From Symbiodinium natans (taxonomy: Eukaryota > Sar > Dinophyceae > Suessiales > Symbiodiniaceae), in contig CAJNDS010002171.1 in NCBI GenBank assembly GCA_905221605.1, forward strand, positions 551,274 to 615,273: DNA of 64,000 bases, written 5' to 3'. The notes below the pieces were generated by a model. That model was not told where the DNA came from. It saw nothing but the letters and a program-made list of their open reading frames with translations, and made no database searches. This document shows, piece by piece, positions 1 to 12,080 of this stretch. Made by a program: the position numbers and the translations under genes. The first letter of the stretch is position 1, and every line of letters begins with the position of its first letter.

Positions 1-1930
1 CCAGGCGCAGCGCCAGCGCTCGTGCCATCCGCGCCCTCAGAAAGGTCGAAGTTCAGGGTCGTCGTCAAAGCGCACGATCTCTGCCTCCGGACGGCACTAC
101 CAATGTCAGTTTATCCCGTAGCAGAGCCTGGACCTCCAGCGCACATGGGCAGCTATCGTTTTGGCTTCAATCTGCGCAGTCCCTTGCCTGTAGCCGTCAC
201 GAGGCGCGGCACACATAAACGCGCCACCTTCATGGCTACGCGGCATTGGGATTGGCAAACGGGGTTAATTTGGGGTCACCCGGCGCCGGCAACGTCTTCG
301 ATATGTCTATAGTGACCTCGAAGCTCAAGGCGGTGTTGGAAGGGAAAGGGCTCGACCGCCTGCACTGTACCGCGGGTTGCCCACTTGGCCCCCTCTGCGT
401 GATGCAACAACAGAGACAGCAGACTTCCCCTGACTGAACTGAAGTCATGACATAGGACAACCAAACAATAGAAGAGAATGCGAGAATCTCATGATCCACA
501 TCATGACAGACCACGTCGTGAATGCGACTTGGGCCGCGAGGATGAAGAACAATAAGTGGTGGAGACAAGGAATGAGACAGAGGAAGAACACTTAAAGAGG
601 AAAATGAAAGGGCTAGAAAAGGCCAACGCAATCTTTCCAGCAATGCAAAGCTTGTCCTTTCCTAGGGCTTTTCTTCTCAACCTTCTCTTTCGAAAAGGAA
701 CAGAGCGTGGGAGATGAAGGATGTTTGAGCCCCCTCCCCTCTTTCAGACCCCCATTGCCAGAAGCCAAAGTGCACCTAAAGAAGAAAAGCAAAAGAATGA
801 AGACAAACTTTCGGAAAGAAGAGGCCAGTAATATTTGTCTTGCGAACTGTTAAAACACAAAGGCGCCGCGTTGATGCACCTGCGTGGTCCTTCCCTTTTT
901 TGAGTTGACCCGAGCGAAACTAAGTACGTCAACAACATCCACCGAGGCCTCGCCTTTACAGGAGTCCGGGAGCAGGCTCCACCTCCATGCCCAACCCAGC
1001 CTCACCTCCCCACCCCCACCCCCCTGTCTTGCCAACCCTCCACGAATCCCCCACCGCCCCCTTTACTGGCCCCTACCTTTTTGCTCTTGTTTTCCCACTG
1101 AGCCTGTTACAACAGCATCCCAACAAAAAAGGAATGATTGCTCCCAAAGCCCTGCAGCCTAACAGCACCTGCACACCTGCGATCTGCTGGGCAGGACGAA
1201 GCCCAGGCGGGTCGCACAGCGTCAATATTAAGCACGGTTCAAATTTGTTTACGTTAACTAAATTAGTTAAGCTGTTCTAACTCATGGAATGAACTAATTT
1301 GTCTTAACTCATGAAATCAACTAATTTGTTGAAGTCACTGACTTCACCGAAATAAAATCATACATGAAGTGTGTTTACAAAATACACTCACACATTGAGA
1401 TTAATTTGGCGGAGCAAACTTCTAGCAACGACACTGTTGAACAGATTTGATGAAACTAAACAACTTAATTACTGGAACTGGCTCTCAACTGTTTGTGTTT
1501 ACCGTTTTTTAATATACTACATCCAGACATGGTTTACAGTGCTCCCAGGTACAATGCTTAAAGTTATATTGGGCCTGGAGGGGCCAGGCTCCAGAACAAA
1601 TTTTTTAACTTCTCTATTGGAGCTGGAACAACAAGCCAGTTAAAGCGTCATGAGATTCATGGCTTTCATGAAGTAACATGTTGACCATTCTCTCTCTCTG
1701 ACACACCTTGAGTAGCAACTTCATGGGTCTTCGGGCTGGCTCATACAGGATTAGAACCACGAGGCCAGTTCACTCTCATATCTTCTGGACCAAGACAAGA
1801 AGACCCTAAAATCCATCCAAACTGTCAGCCTGGCCCATGAATCCGCCCTTGAGACCATAACTCTCATGCAATATCTTGATCTAACCGTTCACACCCTTGG
1901 AATCGCCCGTGACAGCCTATCTCTAACCCC
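1..1930. other. 5' flank, no assignable gene
   Basis: I see no coding region I can support here. On the minus strand at about 50-105 a short open stretch reads EAEIVRFDDDPELRPF and then stops, which could be a terminal exon, but it is too short to assign. Positions 1250-1340 are AT-rich and carry an imperfect tandem repeat around AACTAATTTGT. The run at 995-1070 is C-rich. Confidence 0.4.
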
Positions 1931-1934
1931 TGAA

Positions 1935-2023
1935 GGGTTTAGGGTTTAGGGTTTAGGGTTTAGGGTTTAGGGTTTAGGGTTTAGGGTTTAGGGTTTAGGG
2001 TTTAGGGTTTAGGGTTTAGGGTT
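1935..2023 (+). repeat. Interstitial telomeric array (TTTAGGG)n
   Basis: About twelve near-perfect GGGTTTA units run in the plus orientation, with no degenerate units inside. The flanks are ordinary unique sequence, so this is an interstitial array and not a chromosome end. Confidence 0.95.
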
Positions 2024-2029
2024 GATCTG

Positions 2030-3130
2030 GGGTTGAACCTTAATGTTTGGTATACTAACCGGCTTAAACCGCTGCACCCACCTTGAGCCTTGAGACCCTA
2101 ACTCTGACATCTTGGTGTAGCCGTTCACACCCTTGGAATCGCATGCCAGGCCAACCGCTCTCTCCCTGTCCCTTGAGACCCAACCTCTGTTTCCAAGCCA
2201 CTAAGAGCCCACCCTCGCGACCCCAACAGCCTGTCTAACTTCGCGAACTATGAAAATAAACATGTAGATACGCTTGACGCTTCTGCTTGAATCACTCTTG
2301 AAACTCGACAATTTCAAGCCGCTGTAACTTTTCAAAAAATGGCAAAAGGCGTTTACAAGGGGAGCAGTCGAAGCATGCTGTAGATATCAGATGGGTTCAA
2401 TAGGTCTTTAAGGTTTAAACATGCTCCTCCTGTAAACACGTGGTTAGACTCTGATTTCTAATCGGCCTGCAGATGCCAGGGTCTCGGGGGTTTCCAGAAC
2501 GATGTAAACAACGGTTTTACTTCTTATTGAGCGTGTGAACTTTGAAATATATTGAGATATTGAATAGTTGAAAGTAAACGCATTTTCAACTGTGTACACT
2601 AAAATCGGCCTCGAATGCTAAGAATGCCAAAAAGGCTGCCATCTCACGGAGCAGATAGGTCCTGCCTACATAGGAGTCGAGTGGTGGGGTTGTAGGACAC
2701 TTCCTCCTGAATTGGGGTTTTGTCTCATCTGAGAGATTTCTGGCCATCACTCTGTCGACCTCCTTAAGGAGCTCTATTTTGGGGCAATAGGGTATAGCCT
2801 ATAGCCTATAAGGATGCCCAACTCTTGATCTAGTCGTTCTGTCAAGAAAAGGTTCCCGGCCATGAGTGCCGTTAGGGCATTTGTCAAGCCAGCACACGGC
2901 TCATCAGGGTCGGGATTACACGCTGAAGAGGGGACATGTCCTCAAATAAAAATTCTTGGATCAACGCCTTACCCAGTGTTGCATACGTTCAAAGAGACCG
3001 GAAGTGGATCTACTTCTGAGATTCTCTTAGAACGACACGCAGCAGGGCCTCGTCAGCACCTTCAACCTCCTCCTTCCACGCCTGCAGCAAGGCACTCTCG
3101 GAAAAGTAGCATGAGGTCAAGCCAGCTGCG
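2030..3130. other. Spacer without assignable gene
   Basis: This is the stretch between the telomeric array and the TPR gene. A plus-strand ORF starting at 2862 runs antisense through the TPR exon and looks like its shadow. No RNA gene or clear mobile element was seen. Confidence 0.4.
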
Positions 3131-3138
3131 GTCACGCA

Positions 3139-3803
3139 TTATTCTTTTGGGGGCTTGGGTGATGGGACTTGGTAGAGGCTTCTGCAGTGTGCCACCTTCT
3201 CCTCGTCCAGCTGCTTCTTCGCCTCTCTGGATCGTCTTGCCAGGTATGCATCTCCAGGCCGTAGCTCCAACGCTGAGCGCAGATGACACTCCGCCTGGGT
3301 GTAGTTGCAAAGGTGGTCCAGGTAGATCTCGCCCAATGCGACGTGGCTCCGAGCAACCTCCGATTTTCCGAGGCGAAGGGCTTCCTTCAAGGAGCCGGCG
3401 GCTTGCCGGAACTTACCCTGCTCCAGCAGCGCAAAGCCCAATTGCCAGTGGGCCTCGGCATTTTGCGGGTCTTTCCGCACAGCCTCGTGGAAGCAGAGTT
3501 CCGCACCGGCACTGTCGGGGTCGAAGTGCTTCACGCTGCCCTCCTCGCGCGCTCGCCTCCGTGCAGTTCTGTCGGCCTGCCAGCGGGTAGGGGGCTGGCG
3601 AAGTGTGAAGGACGTTGCAGGAAGCACTTCAAGGCTGAAGGGACCCGCCCCTCCCGACCCCCAAATCGATCGCACGAAACACCACGGCTGCAGAGGCCGT
3701 GGTCCGACTACACAGCTCCCCAGCCCTTAGGGGCAAGACATCACTTACACCCTGCAGGAACCTGGAGCTCTGCATTCTCCTGCAGCTGCTGCCGCAAATA
3801 GGC
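3139..3803 (-). CDS. TPR-repeat protein, C-terminal exons
   Basis: The minus-strand exon 3576-3139 encodes about 145 residues ending in a stop. It carries tetratricopeptide repeats: AEAHWQLGFALLEQGKFRQA is a canonical TPR helix pair, followed by EVARSHVALGEIYLDHLCNY and a third unit ending SALELRPGD. TPRs are protein-protein interaction scaffolds, so the partner cannot be told. The acceptor TGGCAG|GCC at 3577 follows the AG|G rule. The preceding exon, about 3803-3762, reads AYLRQQLQENAELQ, a likely coiled coil, and ends CAG|GTTCCT, giving a 185-bp phase-0 GT-AG intron. Upstream exons were not found. The gene is therefore partial as annotated. The TPR call is firm; the exon borders are inferred. 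Confidence 0.72.
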
Positions 3804-3810
3804 CTTGACA

Positions 3811-5140
3811 TCGCATCTGGAGAAAGTCAGGGCCTGTAGGGTTTAGGGTGATACGAGAAGATGGTTGTAGGGTGAAGGCCCAGGATCTTTGTGTCATAGG
3901 GCGTGGGGCCATTTGGATGTCATCTGGTGGGTCCCTCGAGACATCACCAACCTCACCAGCCGGACGCAACACAGCAAAAGGACATCTCTGCCTGGCCTCC
4001 ATCCTTTTAATCAACACTCATCCATCTTCCATGAGAAGCTGCAGTTCCATCGGCACTTCAGCTACCCCAAGCCCCACGCTCAGCCGAAGGATTTGAGCTG
4101 CGAGACCAGGAAGGCAGGCGGGTCGTGAAAGCAAGCTGCTAGACTTCCAACAGCTTTTTATGATGACTGGCAGCGCAAAGTAAAGTGGAGTAGAGTGGAG
4201 CGAAGTGCAATGGAAGAGAGCGAGGTACACGCCTGGCCTACAAAAGGGCTGCTCTTCCGGCCATTTACAGGAACAAGGAACCAGCAACACAGCAAGCAGC
4301 ACCACTGACGACGGACACGACGAAACGAGGCTAGGCCCCGCCTATGCCGCATGCAAGCACGAATGCGATCATGCCAGAACCACGGAATGAGGGGCTTCTC
4401 ATGTGGGGACCCACACCAGCCGCATGGGTTCGTGTCTGGTCAATGTAGCGGCGCTGTACGCCAGATTGCGCTAATGCCCCCTAGCCCAGAGGCCGGTCAT
4501 GGGCGGGCATTAGATCCCGGCAAGGCTTCGAAAAATGCATGTAAAACACATGGCTGATCTGCAAAATTAGATCGGCACATGACCACGCTCAGAATCTCCG
4601 TATCTGCTAGGAGGTCTTCTAGAGCAAACCTTAGGAACAGACCACACTCATTATAGAACAGTGACAACAAAAACTACATCTTTCGACCCGACAAACTAGC
4701 ATATTAGCAGAAGCAGCAAACTAAGCCATGAACAATGTGCAGCCTCTGGTTGGTATATCCCAGAGCAATTGTGAACGAAATGGCTTGGAAGGAAGGCGTG
4801 CACGTAGCAAGAAAGGACACTGGGTCAACATTGGCCTGTACTGGGAATTTGCAATACCTAAAAGGCTTCAGATCAAAGCGCACGTAGCCTCTGGAATCGC
4901 TAGACGCCTAGCAAAGAAGTGTCGCCATGGTTCGGGGGGGAGGGGGGGGGGTGTGGTGATGAGAGGCGGGAATGCTGTGTGCTTTTGCCTGCCATCTGTC
5001 ATCTGCCGTCTCTGCAGCCATGACAATTGACAACGACATGAAAGCGTCAACAACTCAACATGTCTAGCAACTTCCTCCCTGAACCTCAAGGTGTACATGG
5101 TGCAGATGATACACCAGCTGCAGAGGAAAGCTGATCAATG
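3811..5140. other. Spacer without assignable gene
   Basis: It contains a short TTTAGGG fragment at 3838-3850 and a poly-G tract at 4936-4952. Several short ORFs on both strands have biased composition, and none shows a recognisable domain. Confidence 0.4.
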
Positions 5141-5146
5141 TGTTAC

Positions 5147-5500
5147 TCAGGTCAAGAAGACTGTTTTGCTGTGAGCACCTCGCAGATCTGTGGAGGCGCA
5201 CGCCACATTTGTGACGGCCAGGTGCTCCACATCTTCAGAGATCGAGGCTATCGTCGTTGTGCTCAGGAACATGGCTTTGTCCACCGCAAGTTGAGCAACT
5301 TCTTTTCCGCCTAATTCTTGGCAAATCTCCTGCTCCAAAGTTCCGTCAAGCACGCGGCCCTGCAGTCGATGAAGTGAACCAAGATCCGTGATGGTAAGCT
5401 TTGCGATAAGCCCGGACTCCCCTGAAGGTAGCTTGCATGTATGAAGTGTGCGAATGTCGATGCCTGTGAGGCAAATGGCCAGTCTCAGTTTCTTGGTCAT
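5147..5500 (-). CDS. Hypothetical protein, 117 aa
   Basis: This ORF starts at a true ATG (MTKKLRLAICLTGIDI) and ends at TGA. Composition is protein-like, with alternating hydrophobic and charged residues (for example GKEVAQLAVDKAMFLSTTTI) and no low-complexity tract. I do not recognise the family. It could be a complete small protein or one exon of a larger minus-strand gene together with the ORF at 5925-6602. No signal peptide or membrane segment is evident. Confidence 0.35.
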   Translation of the reverse strand: MTKKLRLAICLTGIDIRTLHTCKLPSGESGLIAKLTITDLGSLHRLQGRVLDGTLEQEICQELGGKEVAQLAVDKAMFLSTTTIASISEDVEHLAVTNVACASTDLRGAHSKTVFLT

Positions 5501-5924
5501 GCTGTCATGACCTCAAACAAGGAGGGAGCCAAAGCAACTCTTGCAACCCAGCCCTAACGAGATCCGTTCTCCCTACCGGTAACCGTAGTCTACCTGTCCG
5601 AAGGTTATTCTCGAGAGACCTCTGGCCATGCTCATGCTGTCAAAGTTTTGGACCCTGGGCAGTGGATTGAGGGCTTGGGCAGGTCCGACTGCCGAGACGG
5701 CCTGCGCAAGCGTTCACAGTGAACTTTGTTAGTGTGAGAGACGTCAGCTCCCAAGCAAGTTCAACAAGTTTTCGCAACCCTAGAGTATAATGCCAGCATC
5801 CTAGAAGCCCACAAAGCCCAGATATAGTCAGGGCCCACACGTGTGAAACAGCCCGCCCCATCCTTTTTCTTATTGACACAAGATTGGTTTAACCAAAAGC
5901 CGGATGTGTCCAAGCAACAACTGC

Positions 5925-6602
5925 CTACAGCAGCTTTCTAAGGCTCCCACCTATATGAGAACACAGCCGTTGCATTGCCAAGGCAGGATCACGTAAATGA
6001 AGTGAAAGAAAAGAGGTTCCTGTCATGCTGCATCGAATTTTCCAATGTACCATCATCTCGTCTGATCCATCAGGGCAATTTCGTGTGACCAGCTTCACGA
6101 CTGTGCCCCTCCGCCAGCAACCGGAAATTGCATCTGGTGCGTGCCATGCATCGACCACCTTCTTCAGGAAAAGGTCTTCAAGCAGGGTTGTAACATCAAC
6201 CTGATCATACTCATAGCCAAGCTCATCCAGAGTGGCCACTTCCCCTTTCTGTGAGCCTCCCAAGCCAACCCCATCCGATAAGTTCGAATGGGGAATATCT
6301 GCCAGGGAGACTTTGCCCTTCCCTACTTGTCCGGCAAAAAAAGCAACCTTTAGTCGCTGTCCGAGCTTAACAGCCTTTTGGATATTGTCCAGCCATCGGA
6401 TATACCAATAGCACCCACAGAGCTTCTGCTGCCCATAGATGCGGAAGCACATGCATCTGCCCCGCTTCGTGGGATCAGGTGCATGTTTCCCGAAACCTGC
6501 GTGGCATGTTCGGTGCTTTTCTATGGGCAAGAATGCCAAAGCAAATGCACAAGGTCTCTTCTTCAAGTAAACCACGTGGACACTCCGAGACAACTTCTTC
6601 AA
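5925..6602 (-). CDS. Hypothetical ORF, 225 aa, possibly containing an exon
   Basis: The central part is the most protein-like: it includes LKVAFFAGQVGKGKVSLADI, then DELGYEYDQVDVTTLLEDLF and LKKVVDAWHAP. The first 60 or so residues are rich in Cys, Arg and Lys and may be intron or upstream sequence read through. No domain was recognised. It has the same orientation as the ORF at 5147-5500, about 420 bp away, so the two may be exons of one gene. Borders are uncertain. Confidence 0.35.
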   Translation of the reverse strand: MKKLSRSVHVVYLKKRPCAFALAFLPIEKHRTCHAGFGKHAPDPTKRGRCMCFRIYGQQKLCGCYWYIRWLDNIQKAVKLGQRLKVAFFAGQVGKGKVSLADIPHSNLSDGVGLGGSQKGEVATLDELGYEYDQVDVTTLLEDLFLKKVVDAWHAPDAISGCWRRGTVVKLVTRNCPDGSDEMMVHWKIRCSMTGTSFLSLHLRDPALAMQRLCSHIGGSLRKLL

Positions 6603-8400
6603 GTCGGGACAACCGTGTTACACCCATCACGCATCTGAGGCAAGGGCCATCTTCTTCGGAACAAGGAAAAACGCAAGCCACGGAGTCTCGTTCGAAGTGA
6701 GTCAGAGCCTCTAGGGCAGGGAATCGGGGATTAAATTAACCTCTAGTCACAGGCTTATGAAACCAAAGTTGCATGTTGGCAAAAAAGGCGTGTTGAAGTT
6801 CAGGGTTGGATCTTGAAAACGTTTTTGCCGATCTCCCGCAGGCGCCTCCCATCCCGAGGTATACTTGCCAGGGAAAGACGCCCAGCAATTGCGCGCATCC
6901 ACGTTGATGCGGCCGAAGAAGGGTATTTGAGCGCCGCGCAGCACAGCTGGATGCTCTTTCAGTGTTAAGACCAAGTCGACCTGCAACAGGACTGGCTGGT
7001 CAAGCTGACATTTGTTTGTGTCATTGAGGGGGCGTGTTCCTCGACGTGCCCAATCCACCACTCAAAGGCCCTGACCAACAACCCCCAGACCCTGAACCCA
7101 AACAGAGGCAAGCCAGGCCTCAGGTGCGTTAGCCGGCCCTTCAGGGTCCTCTCAGGAAATGCTGCTCGGCTAGCAAGCGCATTATTAGGCCTTCTGCGCA
7201 TCTCAGCCCTGCCCAGCTTTAAAACAGATTGAGTTCTGTTGTGTTGCTGAAGCGCGCGTCAGGGCCGGCGAGAAAATGCTGGGATCCCAAGCGTGCTGCC
7301 CTAGAGCCAGATACTCTGAGAGGCGGCATGGTCAAACTAGAAATCCGGGTCAGTATATACCTGCCCCGCCTACGACCCTGCGCTGACACATGGGGTCTAT
7401 GCCAAAAACTGTTAGAAGCTGTGCATGCTGCTGTCGTTTAAGTATGTCAGCAAATGTATGCGGACGTCTTGCCTGCTCCGAAAAAGTTGGCGACGGGACG
7501 CCTTTATACCACGCGGCACAAAAACCTGAACTAGAAACCATCCAACCTATGGAGGTGTCTGTGCGTGAGGGTCGATGAACCCATACCGTAGCAAGATGGG
7601 CAAACATGTGGTTCAAAAATGTAAAGTTTCTAGCTCTGCTACAATATTTGTTCCACACAAACTGTAGCTTCTTATATGCTTAACTGGGAAGGTGAGCCTG
7701 TCCAAAACTGCATGTCGTTCGTCTGTTGCTCCTTGCCAAAATAATGCAAAATCTTCTCATGCAGATCCCTGCGCATGCACACCCTATTTTGAGGCACTAT
7801 GAGCACTTGTCAAGGCAGTTTGGGGAGAAGAGCAATGGCAAGCTTGCACCGTAGCCTGAAGGGCATCTACTGTCGACATATCAACTTGAGCCGAGAGCTT
7901 ATCCGTCGCATCTTGCCAAGATATCGCCATGGAACGGGTACTTCAGTCACAAGAGGGCAACGATCTCTCATGACAGCACAGAATCGTGCACCTTCGAACA
8001 AATCTGAAAGGCATGCGCCATTAACTCGCTGCGATGCGCAAGGCCTTGTACGGCACCCGTCGACCACTGACATGATTAGAGAACGCCGAAAATGCAATCT
8101 GACTCAACAAAAGTCCGTAATCCTGAAGGCAACCGATGCTTCGGACCCAAGTCCTTTGCATCTCCGTTGGAAAATTTTCGTTGCTCCTGGCAAACTGGCT
8201 TGCAAAGTCACTGAAACCCACTGTCTGGAACTTTCTGGCTCGAGGGTGGGGCCTCAAACGTTAAGACGCTCCAGCCAATGGGGTCTATGGTTAGGGTTTA
8301 CAAGAATGCGTCTCAGCAGTCTGCGGACAAGGTGCTTTAAAAGAGTCAGGCTGGAGCAACTCACCCACAAGGGTTTCAGGAGTGACGCCTCAAATTACTC
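6603..8400. other. Spacer with unsupported ORFs
   Basis: The longest ORF here (7799-8443, plus) has no recognisable domain and an Arg/Ser/Thr/Leu-rich composition typical of chance ORFs in GC-balanced DNA. A short TTTAGGG-like fragment lies near 8290. Nothing else was identified. Confidence 0.35.
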
Positions 8401-8439
8401 TGCAGTCCTGGTTGAAGCACAGCGCGAGCTATGGAGGAT

Positions 8440-9095
8440 GTGACTGCCAAGAACGCAACTGCGTGCAGGTCCTTCAGAGCTTCTTCATAACTTTCCTTTT
8501 GCTCCTTCAATCAAAGCGGGCCCGCAAACCTTACCCAGGCCAAGCTGAAGCACGGGAGAAGTTCACGTGCTTCTGTGACGACATGCTGTGCTTCATGACG
8601 CGGCTCCATCAGGCTGCACAGGACAAGCGGAAGTCCTTCAGAGCTTTTTCATAAAGTTCTTGCTGCTCCTATCAGCAAGTTGTACTTCTCGAAGCGCAGA
8701 GCTGCAAATGCAATCAACACCCGATGCTGTGCAGGTCACCGCGAAGCACAGCGCTGAGCACCAGCCTTCAGAGCTTTCTCATAATGTGCCCTCTGGTCCT
8801 CAAGGCAAAACTGTGTCGCATCTGCTGCACAGCAAAGCTGCACAAAGCAGACCGATTCGTCAAACAATCCCACTTCGCCGTCTTGCTTGCTCACCATGTG
8901 CCCTTCAGACGCTGCTCCACAGGCTGCTACAGAGTCCCCACACAACAGATTCTTCAACAAAGGCTGTACGCCCGTCGGATTGCAAGATGCCCATACCTAC
9001 CTCAAAGTGTTATATATATATATATGGTGTCCTCCAAGGCTTTCTTCAATGTTTGCTCATGAGCTTCCTTCGCCTCCTGCATGATCAATTGTTGG
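8440..9095 (-). CDS. Repeated coiled-coil exon-like units
   Basis: On the minus strand four spaced segments read like variants of one coiled-coil motif: QEAKEAHEQTLKKALEDT (about 9076-9023), LEDQRAHYEKALKAG (about 8810-8766), EQQELYEKALKDFRLSC (about 8675-8625) and KEQKESYEEALKDLHA (about 8510-8465). The core is x-Y/H-E-x-x-L/A-L-K. The units are 130-290 bp apart with poorly conserved sequence between them, as expected for duplicated exons with introns. They would encode a long alpha-helical rod of unknown role. Precise splice sites could not be fixed, and a plus-strand ORF over the same region looks like a shadow. A (TA)n run lies at 9010-9025. Confidence 0.45.
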
Positions 9096-9099
9096 AAGG

Positions 9100-12080
9100 T
9101 TGTGCTTTGGGAGCTCTTTGGGAGCTGCATTCAAAGATCATGACTCCGTCGCGGACATAGGTTTAGGTTCATCATCCAAAGGTGCCCCGGCTAAGGCTCT
9201 TGGGGCTGGCTATGCGAAGCTGAAACATGTTCGAGAATCCATACGTGAAGCCTTGCAGGGACTTGTGTGGGTTTGTCGAAGGCTGCAGTACTTGGATACC
9301 ATGTAGCATGGCCCTGCGGAAGGCGACATCCGGAAGGCCCCCCGCCTCAACTTGAGACCTTGGCCCACACTGCTAGCCTGGACATACAAACCTCTGGATT
9401 GCTGCATGCCTGTCGGTAATTACGCCTGTCAGGAAGGGTCACGATTTTTATTTGAACTTCAGATTGATGTTATGTAAGCACACGGATTCTGCCTGGAGGT
9501 CGTTTGCGCCGCGTCCTGGCAGGAAATCGTATAGTTAATCAACATTCTTAGCCTTAGCCAAACTAGGAAACGTGACATGAGCACATGTCTGCTATGGCTA
9601 AGATGCTTCTGGAAACCAACTAAGCTACAGCAACTTTCGATGCAAGACCTTCCAAGAATGAAAAATAGAAACGCTTTGTCGGATTCAAGGTCTGCTTTAG
9701 AAATCTACTTTGAGGTTTTGGGACTTGGGACGTCAGGATCGAAGTAAGCTTCCCGCGGGCTTAGGTGAGATTTCGATATTTCGAACAATACCAAACTGCA
9801 GAGAAACCCGAAATGCAAGCAACCCAGCCAGAATACAGGCCGGGTCCAACATGGTAGTCGAAACCTGCGTACCTCTATCTGCCGACGACCCCTTGAAGGC
9901 AAAACTGATCAACCAGCACCTGAATGAAGCTCCACCTCCGGTCTACATAGGGGTGAACCTGGACGGCTCTGATGGTTGAGGGTTGAAATGATGAGATCAA
10001 GAGTCCCTTTCCTCATTTTGCCGGACATATCCTCAGTAGCTTGGTACATAGAAGAGGAGCACCTTGGCGGTGCGTCTTGTGATGTCTTGTTCATGGCCTC
10101 CGCCACACTAAAGCTTGAAACCTGAGATCTAAACGTCCGGAAACCCCAAACTCTAAAACCCTAAACCTTGAACCCAAGAACACGTGCCTCGGCCAGCTGC
10201 CGAGTACTGCTGGCTCGCACCGGATATCATGGGCGTCTAAGAGTAATGAACAGAGAACCTAAACCAGACTGGGAGTTAGGGTTTTGGGGTTTATGGTTTA
10301 GGGTTTTTGCGATTACGGGTTTAGGGCTTTGGGCAGCTATGGGAAGGGCCACACGTAGACTTTTCAATTATATAAATAGGCAACATGCCAGCATGACACC
10401 TACGTACTGCTGTAATGTGGCCATCGTCGCGCCGGCATGTGCCGGGCGGAGCTTACTTTCTTCAACAACGAGCATGTTAAGATGTGGATTGCTGCGGCTC
10501 AAGTTCAACTTAGCGACTGACCTGAAAGATGCCAGCCCCTTAAGCAGAAGAACAAAGCCCCCACCCTCCATCGGGGGGGCGAGGGGGTGAAGGGGTGATT
10601 CGAGGCCTCCAAACAAAACCCTCCATCAACCTCTAGAGACCTTGTATCCACATGCATCAAGCTTGAGAATTGAATAGAATACGATGCCTCCTGGTCAATA
10701 TTGTTTGAGAAACCGTGACATTTTCAAGTTCCTGGTCATGTACTTAATTCCCTTATGGGCACAGTACTCTCAGAAATCTTGTCATACATCACACAAAAAC
10801 TTGGCGTTGCTTAGTCGCAACAAAGTGTCACAAGCAGAGCCCTTCCCGAATTGTTGCAGTTCTTGCGGAAAAATTCAAAGTCGGGAACGTCTCAGCGATC
10901 GTTCAACCCATTTTTTATCAAACTAGCACAGAGCCGCATGTGAACACCGACTTTTCTTGCAGTCTTCCCCTCCTGAGCCGATGACAAGCTTAACATTCAC
11001 ACTCGAGGCACACGCAATAACCGAAAGTGAGCGTGTGAAAGAAGCACCTCAAGACACCAGTAGTGTTTTCGCACTTTGAAAGCCGATTGAGGGCAACGAT
11101 GCTGCTGGCTGGTATTGTAACTGTCGTGTAGTGTTTGCATGCACCTTTTGGAGCCGTTGGTGGCGTTCACTTGTTGCTGGGCCAGCGGGAAAAAATCTCT
11201 GGGGCTCCGGTGGTGCTGCGTTGGCTTGCCAAGCTGGGATGGACGTACATGATCGATCAAGAGCTTGGATGTGATGGGTTCCGTAGCCAGCGTTGTCGAG
11301 TGTGTGGCGTGTGGCTTCCGGAGTGCGTCTGTCTACAGATTGTCTGTTGCCTCGGCGAATTGCAATTCTGTGGATGGTCGGCCGGGGTTGTGGGAATTCT
11401 TGAGTGTTGAACCCATGTTGGATCGTGATGCCGGACACGGTGTTGTGTTTGGCGAACAGCGGCTTGTGAAGCGGTAAGGTGTCGGAGCGGAAGACGCCAA
11501 GTTCTGGTCCTTGAGAAACATGGGGAGTGCTGGGGAAGATCTTGTCTTGCCATATTCTGCACGTTGCAGCGCACAGAGATATTCAAGGGGTAGCACCCTC
11601 TGCACGGAGACTGCGGAAGTTGATGTATCTCCAGTGCCAAAGTGGGTAAATGGCAGGGGTAGCCATGCGTGTTGCGGGGACTCCTTTGCGAATGACCATG
11701 CGACATTGCATAATGGAGAGGGAGCTGAGGATGTTGTCACCCGCCTGGGATCGCAGGATGCGGCAAAAACAGATCTCATTTTCGCCGGTGTCGCCTGCGT
11801 TTTCCCCGAGCAGGTTGGTTGTTGAAAGAATGTGGTACGCGAAATTGCTACTGGTTCAGAGTGCAAAACGACCGTTTCTCACCTTGGGATCTTGAACCGA
11901 ACTTCGTTCCAACATGTCTGTGATATGCTGTCTCCACTCCTACTGTTTCCTACTGTCTCGGACTTCCTAGTACAGTGACTTCTTGTAGCAAAGTCGAAGG
12001 GTTTGCTTCCGTCTTATACCCAGTTCCTGTTGCTTGCTTCTTGCAACTTCTCCGTGTTTGGAGGTGGGATGTAATACGGC
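9100..12080. other. Spacer with degenerate telomeric repeats, no assignable gene
   Basis: Degenerate TTTAGGG/CCCTAAA motifs occur near 10149-10175 and 10275-10326. Minus-strand frames between 11040 and 11870 are open for 130-177 codons in all three phases. That reflects scarcity of stop codons rather than one clear gene. A plus-strand stretch at 9180-9305 (KALGAGYAKLKHVRESIREAL) is protein-like but isolated. Confidence 0.35.

Noticed and set aside
1935-2023. True chromosome end
   Set aside because: Unique sequence continues on both sides and similar arrays occur all over the window.
2862-3590. 242-aa plus-strand ORF
   Set aside because: It is antisense to the TPR exon, has no domain, and is explained as the shadow of that exon.
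7799-8443. 214-aa plus-strand ORF
   Set aside because: No domain, biased Arg/Ser/Thr/Leu composition, and no supporting splice or repeat conservation.
11049-11866. Three overlapping minus-strand ORFs of 129-177 aa
   Set aside because: All three phases are open at once and compositions are Ser/Thr/Pro/His-rich, indicating few stops by base composition rather than a gene.
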